DNA of 64,000 nucleotides, taken from assembly GCA_029721515.1 (NCBI GenBank), contig CM056559.1, forward strand, positions 19,199,479 to 19,263,478, read 5' to 3'. The notes beneath the pieces were generated by a model. It saw nothing but the letters and a program-made list of their open reading frames with translations, ran no database searches and had not been told where the DNA came from. Source of the stretch: Synanceia verrucosa. Its lineage: Eukaryota > Chordata > Actinopteri > Perciformes > Synanceiidae. The position numbers and the translations under genes are program-made. Numbering within the stretch: the stretch's first letter is position 1; the number at the start of each line of letters is the position of its first letter. This document shows positions 32,315-42,765 of the stretch, one piece after another.

Positions 32315-33222
32315 CAGTGGGTTGCAAAAGTATTCATACCCATGACCAAAACTCAATTTCTCAGAATAGAATAAAGCAAAAGTGAGTTTCATCTTTTCAT
32401 ATGAAAGGAAATAGCACAAACACAACAATCCAGCACTGTTTTTGTTCGTAAGCACTCTTTACTATGAATAGATTGCATAAGTCTGTATTTCATTGTTGCA
32501 AAAGTATTCACACTAAGTCATTAAGTCACAATCAGTACTTGGTTGCAGCTCCTTTGGCAGCAATAACAGCTTCCAATCACTTTGGATAGCCAGCAATGAG
32601 TTTTGCACAATGGTCCTTGGACAGTTTCGCCCACTCCTCTTTGCAATACTGCTCCAGCTGAATCAGGTTACTTGGTGACCTTCGGTGGACAGCAATCTTC
32701 AGATCCCTCCACAGGTTTTCTATCGGGTTGAGATCTGGGCTTTGACTGGGCCAGTCTAGAACATTCACTTTCTTCTTCCTGAACCATTCTCGTGTCACTC
32801 GAGCTGTATTTCTGAGGTCTTTTGAGAGCTCCTTGGACTTCATGACTGTTGTCTGCTGACAAGCATGGGATGACTGTGGACAGGTGACTGTTGGGCACTA
32901 TTTATAGGGAGAAATCAAGCCTACACAAGTCACAAGTGACTGAATACAGTCCTGTGACACTATGAGGCAATAGTTCATAGCGTGCAATCATTTTCAACTC
33001 AAAATAACATCTTTGTTGCAAAGGTGTGAATACTTTTGCAACAATGAAATACAGACTTATGCAATCTATTCATAGTAAAGAGTGCTTACGAACAAAAATA
33101 GTGATGGATTGTTGTGTTTGTGCTATTTCCTTTCATATAAAAAGGTGAAACTCACTTTTGCCTTGTTCTATTCTGAGAAACTGAGTTTTGGTCATGGGTA
33201 TGAATACTTTTGCAACCCACTG
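32315..33222 (-). mobile_element. Internally deleted Tc1-like element (0.9 kb)
   Basis: Ends CAGTGGGTTGCAAAAGTATT (32315) and AATACTTTTGCAACCCACTG (33222) are perfect inverted repeats. The similarity continues inward for about 200 bp with a few mismatches, so this is a long-inverted-repeat Tc1 type. TA flanks both ends (32313-32314, 33223-33224). The interior holds only 88 codons of transposase. Confidence 0.9.
32577..32843 (-). pseudogene. Truncated Tc1 transposase, N- and C-terminus fused
   Basis: An 88-codon open frame from an ATG at 32843. The first residues MKSKELSKDLRN match the start of the Tc1 DNA-binding domain. The frame then jumps to VTREWFRKKKVNVLDWPSQ and SPDLNPIENLWRDLK, the C-terminal part with the catalytic Glu, followed by a normal C-terminal helix (KEEWAKLSKDHCAKLI). 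The central region with both catalytic Asp residues is deleted, yet the frame stays open. No transposase activity is possible; whether the short protein is made is unknown. Confidence 0.75.
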
Positions 33223-33460
33223 TAAGGGAGAAAGCAGAGCATCTGGAGAAAACCCTATCATATAACCAATGGTCCTTGTATTTACTTTGAGGGGGAAAAA
33301 AGGACCACGCAATTTTTTCCCCTCAAAATAGAAACAAAACTAAACTTTTTTTTTTTCTCAAATTCATTTTAAGGGAGAAACCAGAGTACCTGGAGAAAAC
33401 CCTATGCCATTGGTTAGTGTATTTATTTTGAGGGGGAAAAAGGCATCACACATCCTTTTT

Positions 33461-35332
33461 CTAAACTACCCCCACCCTGTTATACCTACATCTGAACCTG
33501 CACAAGGCCTTTCCCACTGCAGAGAAGAACGTTTGGAAGATGTTCTTGGCTGGTTTTGTCAGAGAATTCCTCACATAGGTGCTGATGTCTTGTGTCAGCG
33601 CTGGGTGTTGAGCCACTAGGTGAGCCAGCACCATGTGTTCGCCGCCCCTCTTCTTGCACAGGTGCTTGTAAAGCTGCTTGTCAAGGTTTGTGAAGGTATT
33701 TGGGGCGATGAGAAATTTGACATCCTTGACGGCAGCCCATGTAGTTTCAGACAGATTCTTGACGGTGTCCTCGACGTTCAAGGAGGTCCAGGTCACTTTT
33801 GATTCCTTCAACACCCGCGAAACAAGCTTCTCCAGACATGTCTCGATGGCAGATTTGATAAATGATGTTTCCACAGGGACGGACAGTTCATCCGGTGTCC
33901 TGTCCTGCTCTACTGGTGTCCTGTCCTGCTCTACCTGTGTCCTGTCCAGACCAACCGGTGTCCTGTCCTCCTCAACCGGTGTCGTGTCCTGGTCGTCTGG
34001 CATCCAGTCCAATTCATCCGGCATTTCGTCCTGCTCGTCCACCATCCTGTCCTGTGCCAGCTTAGGTGCCACTGCAGTCCCCAAAGGTTTGACGTGTGCA
34101 GTCTCAGTGTCCCTGATAGCTTCTGTCACCCTCTTGCTGTGGTGGAAGGCCTGAAATTTCTGCCACCACCTGACTAGCGACAGGAAGCTGTGCACTTTGC
34201 TCATAATTTTAGCAAACATGTCAGCTTGAGACTGTGATTGCAGGTTTTTTTTGAGAGGCAGCAGCCTGGTCATGGGGACTGTATTGGGATGAGAAGACAT
34301 GTATCGGTAGAGGAAATTGCTCAGGGTTTGTGTGAAAACGATGACACGACTGGGGTAAATTTTTGTCTGCGCATCGAGAGCTGCTTCCTGATCTTTGAGT
34401 AAACTGTCAATCTCCCGCACGAGTGTCAGTATTGTCTCTGTATTTTCCTCTGTGCTCTTCCTCTGAAATCCCTGCTTCAGTTGAGCCAGGATACAGAGGA
34501 TCCAAACTTTGGCAAAGCATTTTGCCAGAAACGCTGTGACTTTGTTGATCATTGCGCTCTCCTCCTTCATGGACTCTTCAAAGGTCTTGGAAAGGTCATG
34601 GATCTGACGTTTGCACTGATCTTTCAGTGTTCTGTACTCCATGTCCGTCATGTTATGTGAGAGAGGGTCAATGATATTGTCCACCTCCTCCGTCATTTTT
34701 TCCTCCAGAGATTTTGGCCTGACAGTGTCGGGTGCAGCCAGTGGCTGACCGCTGCTGTCTGAGGTCTGTGGTTCTTTCTGGGGAGTGGTTGGACCCACCC
34801 TTTCCAATCGTGGACAAGGCTGGCACAAGGGGTTTATCTTGTTGATGAACCTCTTCAGCAATGTGCTGGCACACTGAATCATGGTGTTCAGCCTGCCCGG
34901 TGGAGTGACGCTTTGATTTATGCCTGAAAAACTGGAGATCTTCACAGTGAGTGTCACATCTGTGGAGATTGCGTCCACCAGGCGGTCTGAGAACAGGATA
35001 TTTTGGGCAGGGCTGTTGATGCCCAGAGGTGAGGCGAAACACTCAGGGATGGTGTCACCCAGACTGTCTCTGACGTCCTCCTCAGTCAACTCCTCCGGAT
35101 TCTTCAGATGCGTCAGGAAGACTTTGGACAAGGTGGAGTTGATGTCCAGGAGCAGGTCTGCCAACATGATCATGGTCATGCTGTCAGGCTGGCCTGCCCT
35201 CAGCGATGCCCACTGCTCCTCCATGAGCCCTTCATAAAACAAGTCCACCAGCGGCTGGACAGTCTGGCGAACAACCTGACGAATGTTGCTCACAGACATG
35301 TCCTGTTTCTGTGATGTTCCTAGTGCTTCCAT
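33461..35332 (-). CDS. Uncharacterised single-exon protein (623 aa) with heptapeptide repeats
   Basis: I do not recognise this family. The first ATG of the open frame is at 35332 with A at -3 and G at +4; the frame itself continues 18 codons upstream without ATG. No signal peptide or membrane segment is evident. By composition the protein is mostly helical, with charged and amphipathic stretches. Around residues 187-215 lies a Pro/Ser/Thr-rich linker (NPLCQPCPRLERVGPTTPQ begins just before it). Residues 428-483 are eight tandem heptads of the form D-x-x-P-x-E-x, rich in Asp and Glu. The last 15 residues are basic and Cys-containing (CRFRCRYNR). Codon usage is richer in GC than the AT-rich flanks, which supports a real coding region. 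It sits between a small Tc1 element and AT-rich sequence with no operon-like context. A lineage-specific multi-copy gene or an old transposon-derived gene are both possible. Confidence 0.7.
   Translation of the reverse strand: MEALGTSQKQDMSVSNIRQVVRQTVQPLVDLFYEGLMEEQWASLRAGQPDSMTMIMLADLLLDINSTLSKVFLTHLKNPEELTEEDVRDSLGDTIPECFASPLGINSPAQNILFSDRLVDAISTDVTLTVKISSFSGINQSVTPPGRLNTMIQCASTLLKRFINKINPLCQPCPRLERVGPTTPQKEPQTSDSSGQPLAAPDTVRPKSLEEKMTEEVDNIIDPLSHNMTDMEYRTLKDQCKRQIHDLSKTFEESMKEESAMINKVTAFLAKCFAKVWILCILAQLKQGFQRKSTEENTETILTLVREIDSLLKDQEAALDAQTKIYPSRVIVFTQTLSNFLYRYMSSHPNTVPMTRLLPLKKNLQSQSQADMFAKIMSKVHSFLSLVRWWQKFQAFHHSKRVTEAIRDTETAHVKPLGTAVAPKLAQDRMVDEQDEMPDELDWMPDDQDTTPVEEDRTPVGLDRTQVEQDRTPVEQDRTPDELSVPVETSFIKSAIETCLEKLVSRVLKESKVTWTSLNVEDTVKNLSETTWAAVKDVKFLIAPNTFTNLDKQLYKHLCKKRGGEHMVLAHLVAQHPALTQDISTYVRNSLTKPAKNIFQTFFSAVGKALCRFRCRYNRVGVV
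33884..34051 (-). repeat. Coding 21-bp minisatellite (eight units)
   Basis: 168 bp made of eight 21-bp units such as TGGTCCTGTCCTGC-like stretches on the + strand (GGTGTCCTGTCCTGCTCTAC is one unit start at about 33892). Each encodes one heptapeptide of the 623-residue protein: DRMVDEQ, DEMPDEL, DWMPDDQ, DTTPVEE, DRTPVGL, DRTQVEQ, DRTPVEQ, DRTPDEL. The phase is perfect, so unit gain or loss would keep the reading frame. Confidence 0.9.
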
Positions 35333-36431
35333 TTGGATTTCAGGTGAAATCAGATGAGAAATTTTAATTTCGCAATGGTTTGACAATCTATCTCTATCTG
35401 ATAACGGCTGCTTAGCTGAGAGTCCTGCTGCTGCGTCTGCACAGTTCGAGCTGCACAGTTCCTGCAGGCTTCTGAAATGTATGATGTCACCTCATCCTTA
35501 GATGTGCCTTTGATGATCACACATCATAGCGTTCCATAAGCCCTGCCCACACAAGGCGACCACAGCATTGCTAGGCAATGGCAGCAAACCTCAGACCACC
35601 TCGCTTATTATTATTATAAATAATAATAATAATGATAATAATAATGTTGTGAAATTATGAAGGAGGCGTATAGCTGCACAGGAATCCTCCAGCTGCTGAG
35701 AATCACTTTTCCTCCTTGTTTTCAACATGTGAGGAGTGAAGAAGATCCACTGTGAATGACATGTCACAGAAACGTTTGATGATGACGATATTACTGTATT
35801 ATCTGACTCTTTCTTGAATTTCAAAATAATGGTGTCTTGTAAGCCCCTTCGGGTTGTGCAAAAATACTGATGCATGGCACAATAATCATGAAAATCAAAT
35901 CCACTAATTGCACCATTGTAAAAGCCCAAATGTAAAAAAAGTCAATCATCCATTTTGCAAAAAAGCATCTGGCAATATGGCTCTCAACAGATTAACTGTC
36001 ATTAACGCTGTTTTAAATACAACACACCTTCAACATAAAACACATTTTTATCTGCTTGTTATTAGACTAGAGCAGACTCTGCATGAATAACTGAAAATCA
36101 GAAACATCTGTTTTGGAAAAGTAACATAAAGAGTGAACATTGATGTTGATCTGTGTACAGTTTTAATAAACATTTCTTCAACTTCACTGGAGAGAAAAAC
36201 TGGAAAAGCCCAATCAGTCCTGCAAATGTTCAGAAAATAAAATAAAAAGCTCATAATTTTCCTCTAAAATGCTAAGAAACTAAAAATACTAAAAAAAACC
36301 CAAAAAACAAAAATTGCTCATTTGAGTCACTGTCCATATATAAAATGGAAAATGGTAATGAGAGATGCTTTAAATTGTCACATCTGTCTGATGGGTCCTA
36401 CAACCATGGGCAGGTAGAGCAGAGCAGAACA
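35333..36431. other. Gene-free; trinucleotide microsatellite
   Basis: Flank of the 623-codon gene, about 1.1 kb. 35606-35646 is a TTA/AAT microsatellite that changes strand at TATAAATAATA and so can fold back. Nothing else is recognised. Confidence 0.5.
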
Positions 36432-36995
36432 TAAGCCGGTTTCAGACTGTTGAGCCAGGCCGGGCTGGGACCATTAGGGGGCTACCTCAGTGCTAATAGC
36501 CCTGAGTCACAAGCCCCACACGCCCCGAAACATTTGTGTTCACACTGTCGTGCTACTAGTTATGCCCCCGTTTGCAAAAAATGTCACTGATGCAACCCAT
36601 TATCGAGCAGTATAGGTTTGATAAAGAAAGTGTTACAACTGTTACAGAGGCTACATGCGGAACAACGGCATAGAGCAATGAAATTACAACAGGAACAACG
36701 ACTGAGAGCCAAGGCATGGAAACACGACAGAACTGAGTGGTGTTAACCATAACACAATCCGTTCATAATGCCAGCTATACCACATCGTGACGAGGCTGTA
36801 CAGAAGATAGCTCACTAACTAATAGGCTATTTATTTACATCAGTAGGAGTAGGCTACACAGCTAACAGCAAACACCAGCTACCTGACACCGCTGCTAGCC
36901 CTGCTTTGGCCCCACCTGGCCCTACAGTGAGAAAGCACTTAGCAACGGCAAGCACGGGCTGGTTCGGTTTTGGCTCATTAGTGTGATAGATTCAG
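36432..36995. mobile_element. MITE copy 2, inverted relative to 19293-19974
   Basis: Starts GCCGGTTTCAGACTGTTGAG, matching the end of copy 1 (reverse of CTTGATAGTGTGAAACCGGC) with a few changes. The interior continues with recognisably related sequence, for example CATTCATAATGCCAGCTATA reading CGTTCATAATGCCAGCTATA here. The right end (CTCATTAGTGTGATAGATTC) is more diverged. No intact gene. Confidence 0.55.
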
Positions 36996-37299
36996 GCCGG
37001 CAAGGATTCAGCCGTACAGTGGACCTGGTGTTGTAAATCTGCATGCATGCGCAGTGGCGTGCTCCCTGTGGAAAAACAGTGTTTTAAACATCATTCTACG
37101 ACAAAGTGTATGTCTTTTTGGTTTCTTTTGTATCTAATTTCACTGGCGATCATGTATATATATATATTTTCTGTCCTGGTATCACATTAAAGTGTGGATT
37201 TGACCATTTCGATAGGGGTCTCCTTGGGCTGCCAAGATGGCTGCTTGAACGGCATGCCTTGAAGGACTTTGTCTAGCTCTTTGCTCTTTGAGTGCGGAC

Positions 37300-37560
37300 A
37301 GAATATTTTGTACTGTGTCTCTGAAAACACAGAGCAGCTCAAATGAAAGAAGAGATGCACTATTTCATCATGAAAAACATTTGTTTTTACCTTGTTCCTT
37401 TCTTGTTTTATCTGGAGGAGAGTAGAGGCCACTTTCACCAAGATCGCCACTTTCTGTCCAGAATCTGTTTATTTTGCTCTCTAAATGCGATCGTCTCCAC
37501 TTCTTGCTTTGATCTCCGTGGCGCATATTACCTCTTTATGTCCTGATTACAATTCACAGA
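37300..37560 (+). repeat. Dispersed repeat, copy 1 (relative of TAAR1-like upstream sequence)
   Basis: Contains CTCAAATGAAAGAAGAGATG, TTTTTACCTTGTTCCTTTCT, GGAGGAGAGTAGAGGCCACT and CACAGAAGCCCCG in the same order as copies at 44310-44640 and 59197-59585, with the start of a fourth at 63903-64000. No receptor sequence adjoins this copy. Confidence 0.7.
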
Positions 37561-37819
37561 AGCCCCGAAATTACTGACAGGCTGTGGCAGACCGTGATCA
37601 GCAACCAGCTGCAAAAAACAAAAGCAACAATGTAATAAGAAAATATACAACACAAAAAATAAAAAGTAAAAAGAAATTTAAAATTTAATAATAAATTTGA
37701 CTAAAACAATATAAAGAACACAACAAAAAAATATGTTCCACTGCATGTTGATATTTGTGAAAAATAAAGTCAGTAGTACAATTGGCTCTCATTTGTAACC
37801 TTTGGCTTTCCTCAAAGCC

Positions 37820-39310
37820 CTCTAAGGTTTTTGTTCAGGAAGAGTAAAATGTTACATTTTCGCTTTTATTGCACTTCTGCTCAGAGTTACCAACTGTCCA
37901 GTAGAGAAAATGATTTCTGCTGGTACAGGTGTTGCAGTTACTCCCAGCACTTTCTTTGCACTCATGCTCAGAGGCAAATGTTGGCTCATGCATTTTCCAC
38001 TAAAGAAGTGGGTCTGCATCCCACTGATGCATTTCCATAATAGCATCAGTGCCAGCTGTGCGATGCTGCTGCGATGCTTGGATTTGTGTGTCAAACTCTG
38101 TGCATATCCCACCTTTTGCTGCAGGTGGGGATGGAGAAGCTCCTGCAGGGTAGTGTTAGGTAGGTGTTGGAGCCATTGCTGAGGCAGTGCTGGCAGCGGA
38201 TATTGTGCTTGGCTCAGGAGCTGATTCTGAATGAGCTAAGGTCTGGCTCACTGATTGCATTTCAGCAATGAGTCGTTTTTTTGTCAACATTAACCATGTC
38301 CCAGAACCTAAAGTTTTTAAATCTTCTGTCCAGGTAGGTTTTGGTACTGAGACCATTAAAGGTTTCAATACCCCTGAAACTGTGCTGGATCTGAGTTGAC
38401 AGGCCAGCAGCTAGTTTGCTGCCTTTGGCCTCATGCTGATCAGCTGATCTCAGAAGTAATGTAACCAGAGGGAACAGATACATGTTTTTCAGATGATATC
38501 TCTCCTGTCCATTGATCCATCTTCCTCTGCTTATCTGAGATGTGGTCGTGGGTGCAGCAGCTTAAGCAGGGAAGCCCAGACTTCCCTCTCCCCAGCCACT
38601 TCGTCCAGTTCTTCCTGGGGAATCCCGAGAAACATAGTCTCTCCAGCGTGTCCTGGGTCGTCCCCGGGGTCTCCTGCCAATGGGACGTGGACAGTACACC
38701 TCACCAGGGAGGCGTCCAGGAGTCATTCTTTCCAGATGACCGAGCCACCTCATCTCCCTCCGGCATGACCGAGCTTCTCACCCTATCTCTAACGGAGAGC
38801 TCGGACACCCTGCGGAGAAAACTCATTTCACTTGTATCCGTGATCTTGTTCTTTCGGTCACGACCTACACCTTGTGACCATAGGTGAGGGTAGGAACGTA
38901 GATCGACTGGTAAATTCAGAGCTTTGCTTTTCAGCTCAGCTGCCCCTTTCCCACGATGGATTGTCAATCTACCTGTCGATCCGCCAACCTGCTTTGCGAA
39001 CAGCAGCAACCATATTGGCACCATTACCTACGACTACAGCCTGAAGTTTCACAATTATGCCCCATTCGTTGGTGATTCTTTTCTATTCTGAGCAAACCAT
39101 TCTTTCCCGAGAAACTTCTGGTTTCTGGCACATACACTTGCATTTGCTAGCTGTTGTCAATAATATTGCAAGTGACAGTGTGACTCTTGATGTCCACATA
39201 CCAGTGGTCAATACAGCACTGTTAGCAGCATTGAGACATTTTTTTCCACTTTTGAGCGACTCTGTTCATACAATGAAGATATTTTCTCTGCCATGAAAAA
39301 CTACTACTTG
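37820..39310 (-). pseudogene. hAT transposase relic (ZBED-like), split by a LINE fragment
   Basis: Two minus-strand parts of one protein. At 39310-38970, SAVLTTGMWTSRVTLS resembles the hAT catalytic-core start (LT.D.WTS), and NEWGIIVKLQAVVVGNGANMVAAVR resembles the following W-G-I.. D-N-A-A-N-I.. A motif. At 38483-37850, LFPLVTLLLRSADQ and TYLDRRFKNFRFW resemble the core region with L-D-P-R-F-K, and ATPVPAEIIFSTGQLVTLSRSAI resembles the C-terminal dimerisation motif (A-T-S-V-P-S-E-R-x-F-S). Several signature residues are changed and stops are frequent, so it is inactive. An RTE LINE fragment (38540-38960) lies between the two parts. Confidence 0.65.
38540..38960 (-). pseudogene. RTE-type LINE 3' fragment
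   Basis: Minus-strand reading gives MSFLRRVSELSVRDRVRSSV near 38850-38780, then RWLGHLERMTPGRLPGEV, PIGRRPRGRPRTRWRDYVS (38750-38620) and a few more residues. This is the well-known C-terminal region of fish RTE-type ORF2. It is 5'-truncated and frameshifted, and is nested in the hAT relic. Confidence 0.7.
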
Positions 39311-39820
39311 GAATCCTATAGCAGGAATCAAGCTTTTTCACTAAACCTTTAAAACCCTCTCATTCAACCACGGAGAGGTGTTGTAGGTCCATCATTGCAA
39401 CGCTCCTTGTGATTTCCATGGCTCTTTGTGAATTATAGATAGGTCTTTTTCTCATTTTTTTCCTCATTATGATCTAATTAACACACATTTAACTGTGCTG
39501 TAATCTAACAGCTAGAAATTGTGTATAACTTAAAAATTATGTTTTTTTTTATTTAATTATAAATCTCACTTGAACAAATTATTAGCAATCATAACATTTG
39601 ACCTGTATTATATTGTGCCTGTTGTGCAGTGTCCAGTTGCAGCTTGTGCACATGCACACCATTTTGGGTATCCCTGGGGTAGGTTAATCATACAATAATA
39701 TGACCACAAGCCAATGAATGTTTTTTTCAGTATGAACACACAACTGTGACAATGAATCCCAGATGGATGAAATATTTTTCCTTTTTGGTAAGTGATTCAC
39801 TTGTTTTGACACCAATCAGC
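39311..39820. other. No gene seen
   Basis: Spacer after the hAT core. 39400-39440 could be further decayed hAT sequence. No motif is readable. Confidence 0.35.
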
Positions 39821-41212
39821 CCTCATCCACCGAAAATGACAACGAGACTGTCATTGAAGACATGAGGCAGTATGTACCAGGCCAAGAATCTGTTTCAGAT
39901 GGAGCAGACAATCCCTTAAACCAGGGGTGGGGAACCTCTGGCCTCCAGGCCGGATACGGCCCGCGGAGCCGTTTTGACCGGCCCGCGGGCACGGACTGGG
40001 CAGAATTTGGGCAGATGCCAGAGTGGCCGCGCAGTCTCGGGGCCGCGCACCGCGCAACGTCATGGAGATGAGAGTGAAACTGCGCCCAGCTCCAGCAGCG
40101 CGGCTTGCGGCCCCTGTCTCAGCGATGTCTTTGCGCCCGGTCGGAGGGGGCCAGGAGCGGGCGAGGGTTTGCCCCGGTGCGGAGCAGCAGCCGGGGACAG
40201 CGACATCACAGAGAGACATCACAGAGAGATCCGATTGCCCGAGGCTCGGCTTCGGGCTGCTTCCCCGCTCCGTGGCTCAGAGCCTCTCTGTAAAGTCGCT
40301 GTCCCCGGATGCTGCTCTGTTGTCTAACCATGGAAGAATGTATTAAGACACATACAGACCTCGAGGATGTTGTATAATTTAATCATTATCTCCACCTCCG
40401 CTCCCTTCCACTGCTGGTGCTGCGCTGCAGCGCTGTGTCTGTCACGGCCTCTCCTCCATTGATTGGTCAGAAATGCTCAGATGCGAAAAAAAGCAAAAAA
40501 AAAAAATTTTTGTACAAAAGTTTCAGAGACAGTGCGCAGTTGTCACAGTATGAGTTCAATAAAAAAAAACACGGATGCAGTGTGCAATAATTGCCCAGAA
40601 ATTACAGTAGTTTTCCCTCAGGTCAGTGAGCAGCACGTGCTGCAGTCAGTATTTGTATTGTTTGTATTTGAATTATTTTCAGAGTTCACTAAAGAATCTC
40701 AATTTTAATTAAAGTGTCTGAGTTTTTATTCCAGAACTTTACAAGTGGTTACCCAACGTTTTTGTCATTTTTTTTCACCACTAGGTATGTGTTCATTCGA
40801 TGGCCCCCGGAGGACTTTATAAAAGTTGAACGGCCAGTTCAATTTCTGAAAATGAAAAATCATATGAAAAAGGTTCCCCACCCCTACCTTAAACATTCCC
40901 ATTGATGTTGAAGATTGACTGTTGTTCAAGCAGACACATGCACACCATGAAGAGGACATATCTGATGATGATGATGATGATGATGTCATCAGTGATCCAG
41001 ACTATATCCCATTCTGTGATAAGTCCTCTGACCTTGAAAATGAAGATGGCCTAACCATGGTGGCAACAACTCTAGAACAGCAGGATGAGCATGTTGATTT
41101 AAGCAATATGGTCAAAATGAAAACAAATACATGCCTAAGTCTGGGAACATGGAAGCAAATTGAATCCAAGAAGAAGAGTGTCAAAGGAATGTCATACAAG
41201 AGCAAATAAAAG
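39820..41212 (+). pseudogene. Acidic open frame split by a hAT element; family unknown
   Basis: Outside the nested hAT element (39922-40886) the plus strand reads ENDNETVIEDMRQYVPGQES up to 39921 and resumes at 40895 with PIDVED. After one stop it continues (40922-41209) with HHEEDISDDDDDDDVISDPD, YIPFCDKSSDLENEDG and a Lys-rich end. The acidic run comes from a GAT microsatellite at 40962-40984. Such acidic N-terminal regions are common in transposon proteins; I cannot name this one. Confidence 0.35.
39922..40886. mobile_element. Non-autonomous hAT element with perfect 8-bp target duplication
   Basis: Left end CAGGGGTGGGGAACCTCTGG and right end ...AGGTTCCCCACCCCTA form an inverted repeat of about 16 bp (first base mismatched). 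The flanks are an identical octamer CCTTAAAC at 39914-39921 and 40887-40894, the duplication length of hAT transposons. The 965-bp interior is GC-rich on the left (39960-40250) and has no transposase. A shared GGCC..CGG-type subterminal region is visible only on the left. Confidence 0.85.
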
Positions 41213-41369
41213 TGGCAAAAAGTGGCAAAAAGAGATGTTCAAAGATGACAGGTCCTCGCTGCAACTCAAAGCTCTGTCAGTGAGTCTCAACTTGTGACCG
41301 CCAAGTCATTACAGAAAAGCAGCGGCAGTGGATATTTCAGAAGATTTGAGCAATGAACACCTGGGAAGA

Positions 41370-42085
41370 GCCATTTTTTTACGTCCAATATCAGTCCATT
41401 GAAGGTGCAGACTGTAACGCCAGATGACGTCTTGTTTCCAATGTCTTTCTGACGTCCAGTATTGACGTTCCCAGGACCTCTGGGTGAGGGCTAATTCTAG
41501 TCCAAATGAGGTTGTTGTTGACGTCTTCCATCCATCCATCCATTATCTACCGCTTATCCTCATAGGGTCGCGGGGGGCTGGAGCCTATCCCAGCTGTCTT
41601 AGGGCGGAAGGCAGGGTACACCCTGGACAAGTCGCCACCTCATCGCAGGGCACATTAGACAGACAACCATTCACACTCACTTTCACACCTACGGTCAATT
41701 TAAATTAGCCAATTAACCTAATCCCCATGCATGTTTTTGGATGGTGGGAGTAAGCCGGAGTACCCGGAGAGAACCCACGCAGACACGGGGAGAACATGCA
41801 AACTCACACAGAAAGGCCCGGGATTTGAACCCAGTACCTTCTTGCTGCGACAGTGCTAACCACTACACCACCGTGCCGCCCTTTGTCGACGTCTTTTCTG
41901 TCGTAAATAGACATTGTTTCAACGTCTTTTTATGGTAATTTTTGTAGGTCCAATCTCGGTCCACTGAAGGTGCAGACTGTAATGCAAGATGACGTCTTTT
42001 TCCGACATCTTCCGAACGTCCACTGTTGACATACCCAGGACCCCCAGATGAGGGATAATTCTAGTCCAAATGAGGTCTACGTTAA
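41370..42085. repeat. ACGTC-rich tandem repeat split by a SINE
   Basis: Two units of about 150 bp (41378-41527 and 41942-42085) share ATTGAAGGTGCAGACTGTAA or ACTGAAGGTGCAGACTGTAA, ATGACGTCTT, and AATTCTAGTCCAAATGAGGT. The SINE at 41528-41887 separates them. Related GACGTCC-type sequence occurs again at 43940-44165. Probably the internal repeat of a DNA transposon; family unknown. Confidence 0.6.
41528..41887 (-). mobile_element. Full-length tRNA-derived SINE
   Basis: Minus-strand element: tRNA-like head (GGGCGGCACGGTGGTGTAGT, A-box TGGTTAGCAC, B-box region GGGTTCAAATCCC), body and GGAT tail. It is flanked by GACGTCTT at 41520-41527 and 41888-41895 (with one mismatch the match extends to 11 bp). 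Confidence 0.8.
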
Positions 42086-42765
42086 ATTTAAAGTCATTTT
42101 AGATAGTTAACAGGTTCTCCACCTTCTAGAGCCACAGTTACGCATGTTGTACTTGAATAGTTAAGATTCAAAACCCAGTCCATCTTCAGAAACATGCAAA
42201 ATTAAGGGTTGTTGTCTTTAATAATTTCTGAGTTAATAAAAAATTTGAATTTTATTTTCAACAGGATTCCCACTTGTCACAAGTCAAACTTAAAATGACC
42301 TTAAATAAACAAAAAACTGTACAATGTAACGCATGCATCTGGAGCCTTAAAAACAAACAAACAAAAAACAAAAACACACCGGCATTTGCACTTTACAAAT
42401 GAATTATAATTCAATCCCCACTCATTTCTCTTCTTTTTTATCTATCAATCCTTCGAAACAGTGACATAACCTCCACCTTCCCATCTTTGTGGTGTGTGCT
42501 TCAGGTGTTCACTCAGCCTTATGAAGGCTCTGTCGCCGTTGAATCAAATTTCATGACTCCATCTGCACGAGTAGAAAAGACAAGTGATGTGAAGGCAATC
42601 TGCTGTCATACACCATCCCCATATTTGTATGCAAAAATAAGTTGCCTATGCATCCAATACCATACTGGATTAATACAAAAACATCACTGGGGAAATTACA
42701 TTTTTTTCACTCTGTTATTATTTCTCAGTTGCACATCACACACAAGTTATGAAACACACATGCTT
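42086..42765. other. No gene seen
   Basis: AT-rich spacer; nothing recognised. Confidence 0.4.

Noticed and set aside
35333..35386. 18-codon N-terminal extension of the 623-codon gene
   Set aside because: The longer frame begins at a TTG codon; the first ATG, with good context, is at 35332.
40922..41209. Host acidic nuclear protein gene
   Set aside because: The acidic run is a GAT microsatellite, an in-frame stop precedes it, and the region is split by a hAT element; only a relic can be supported.
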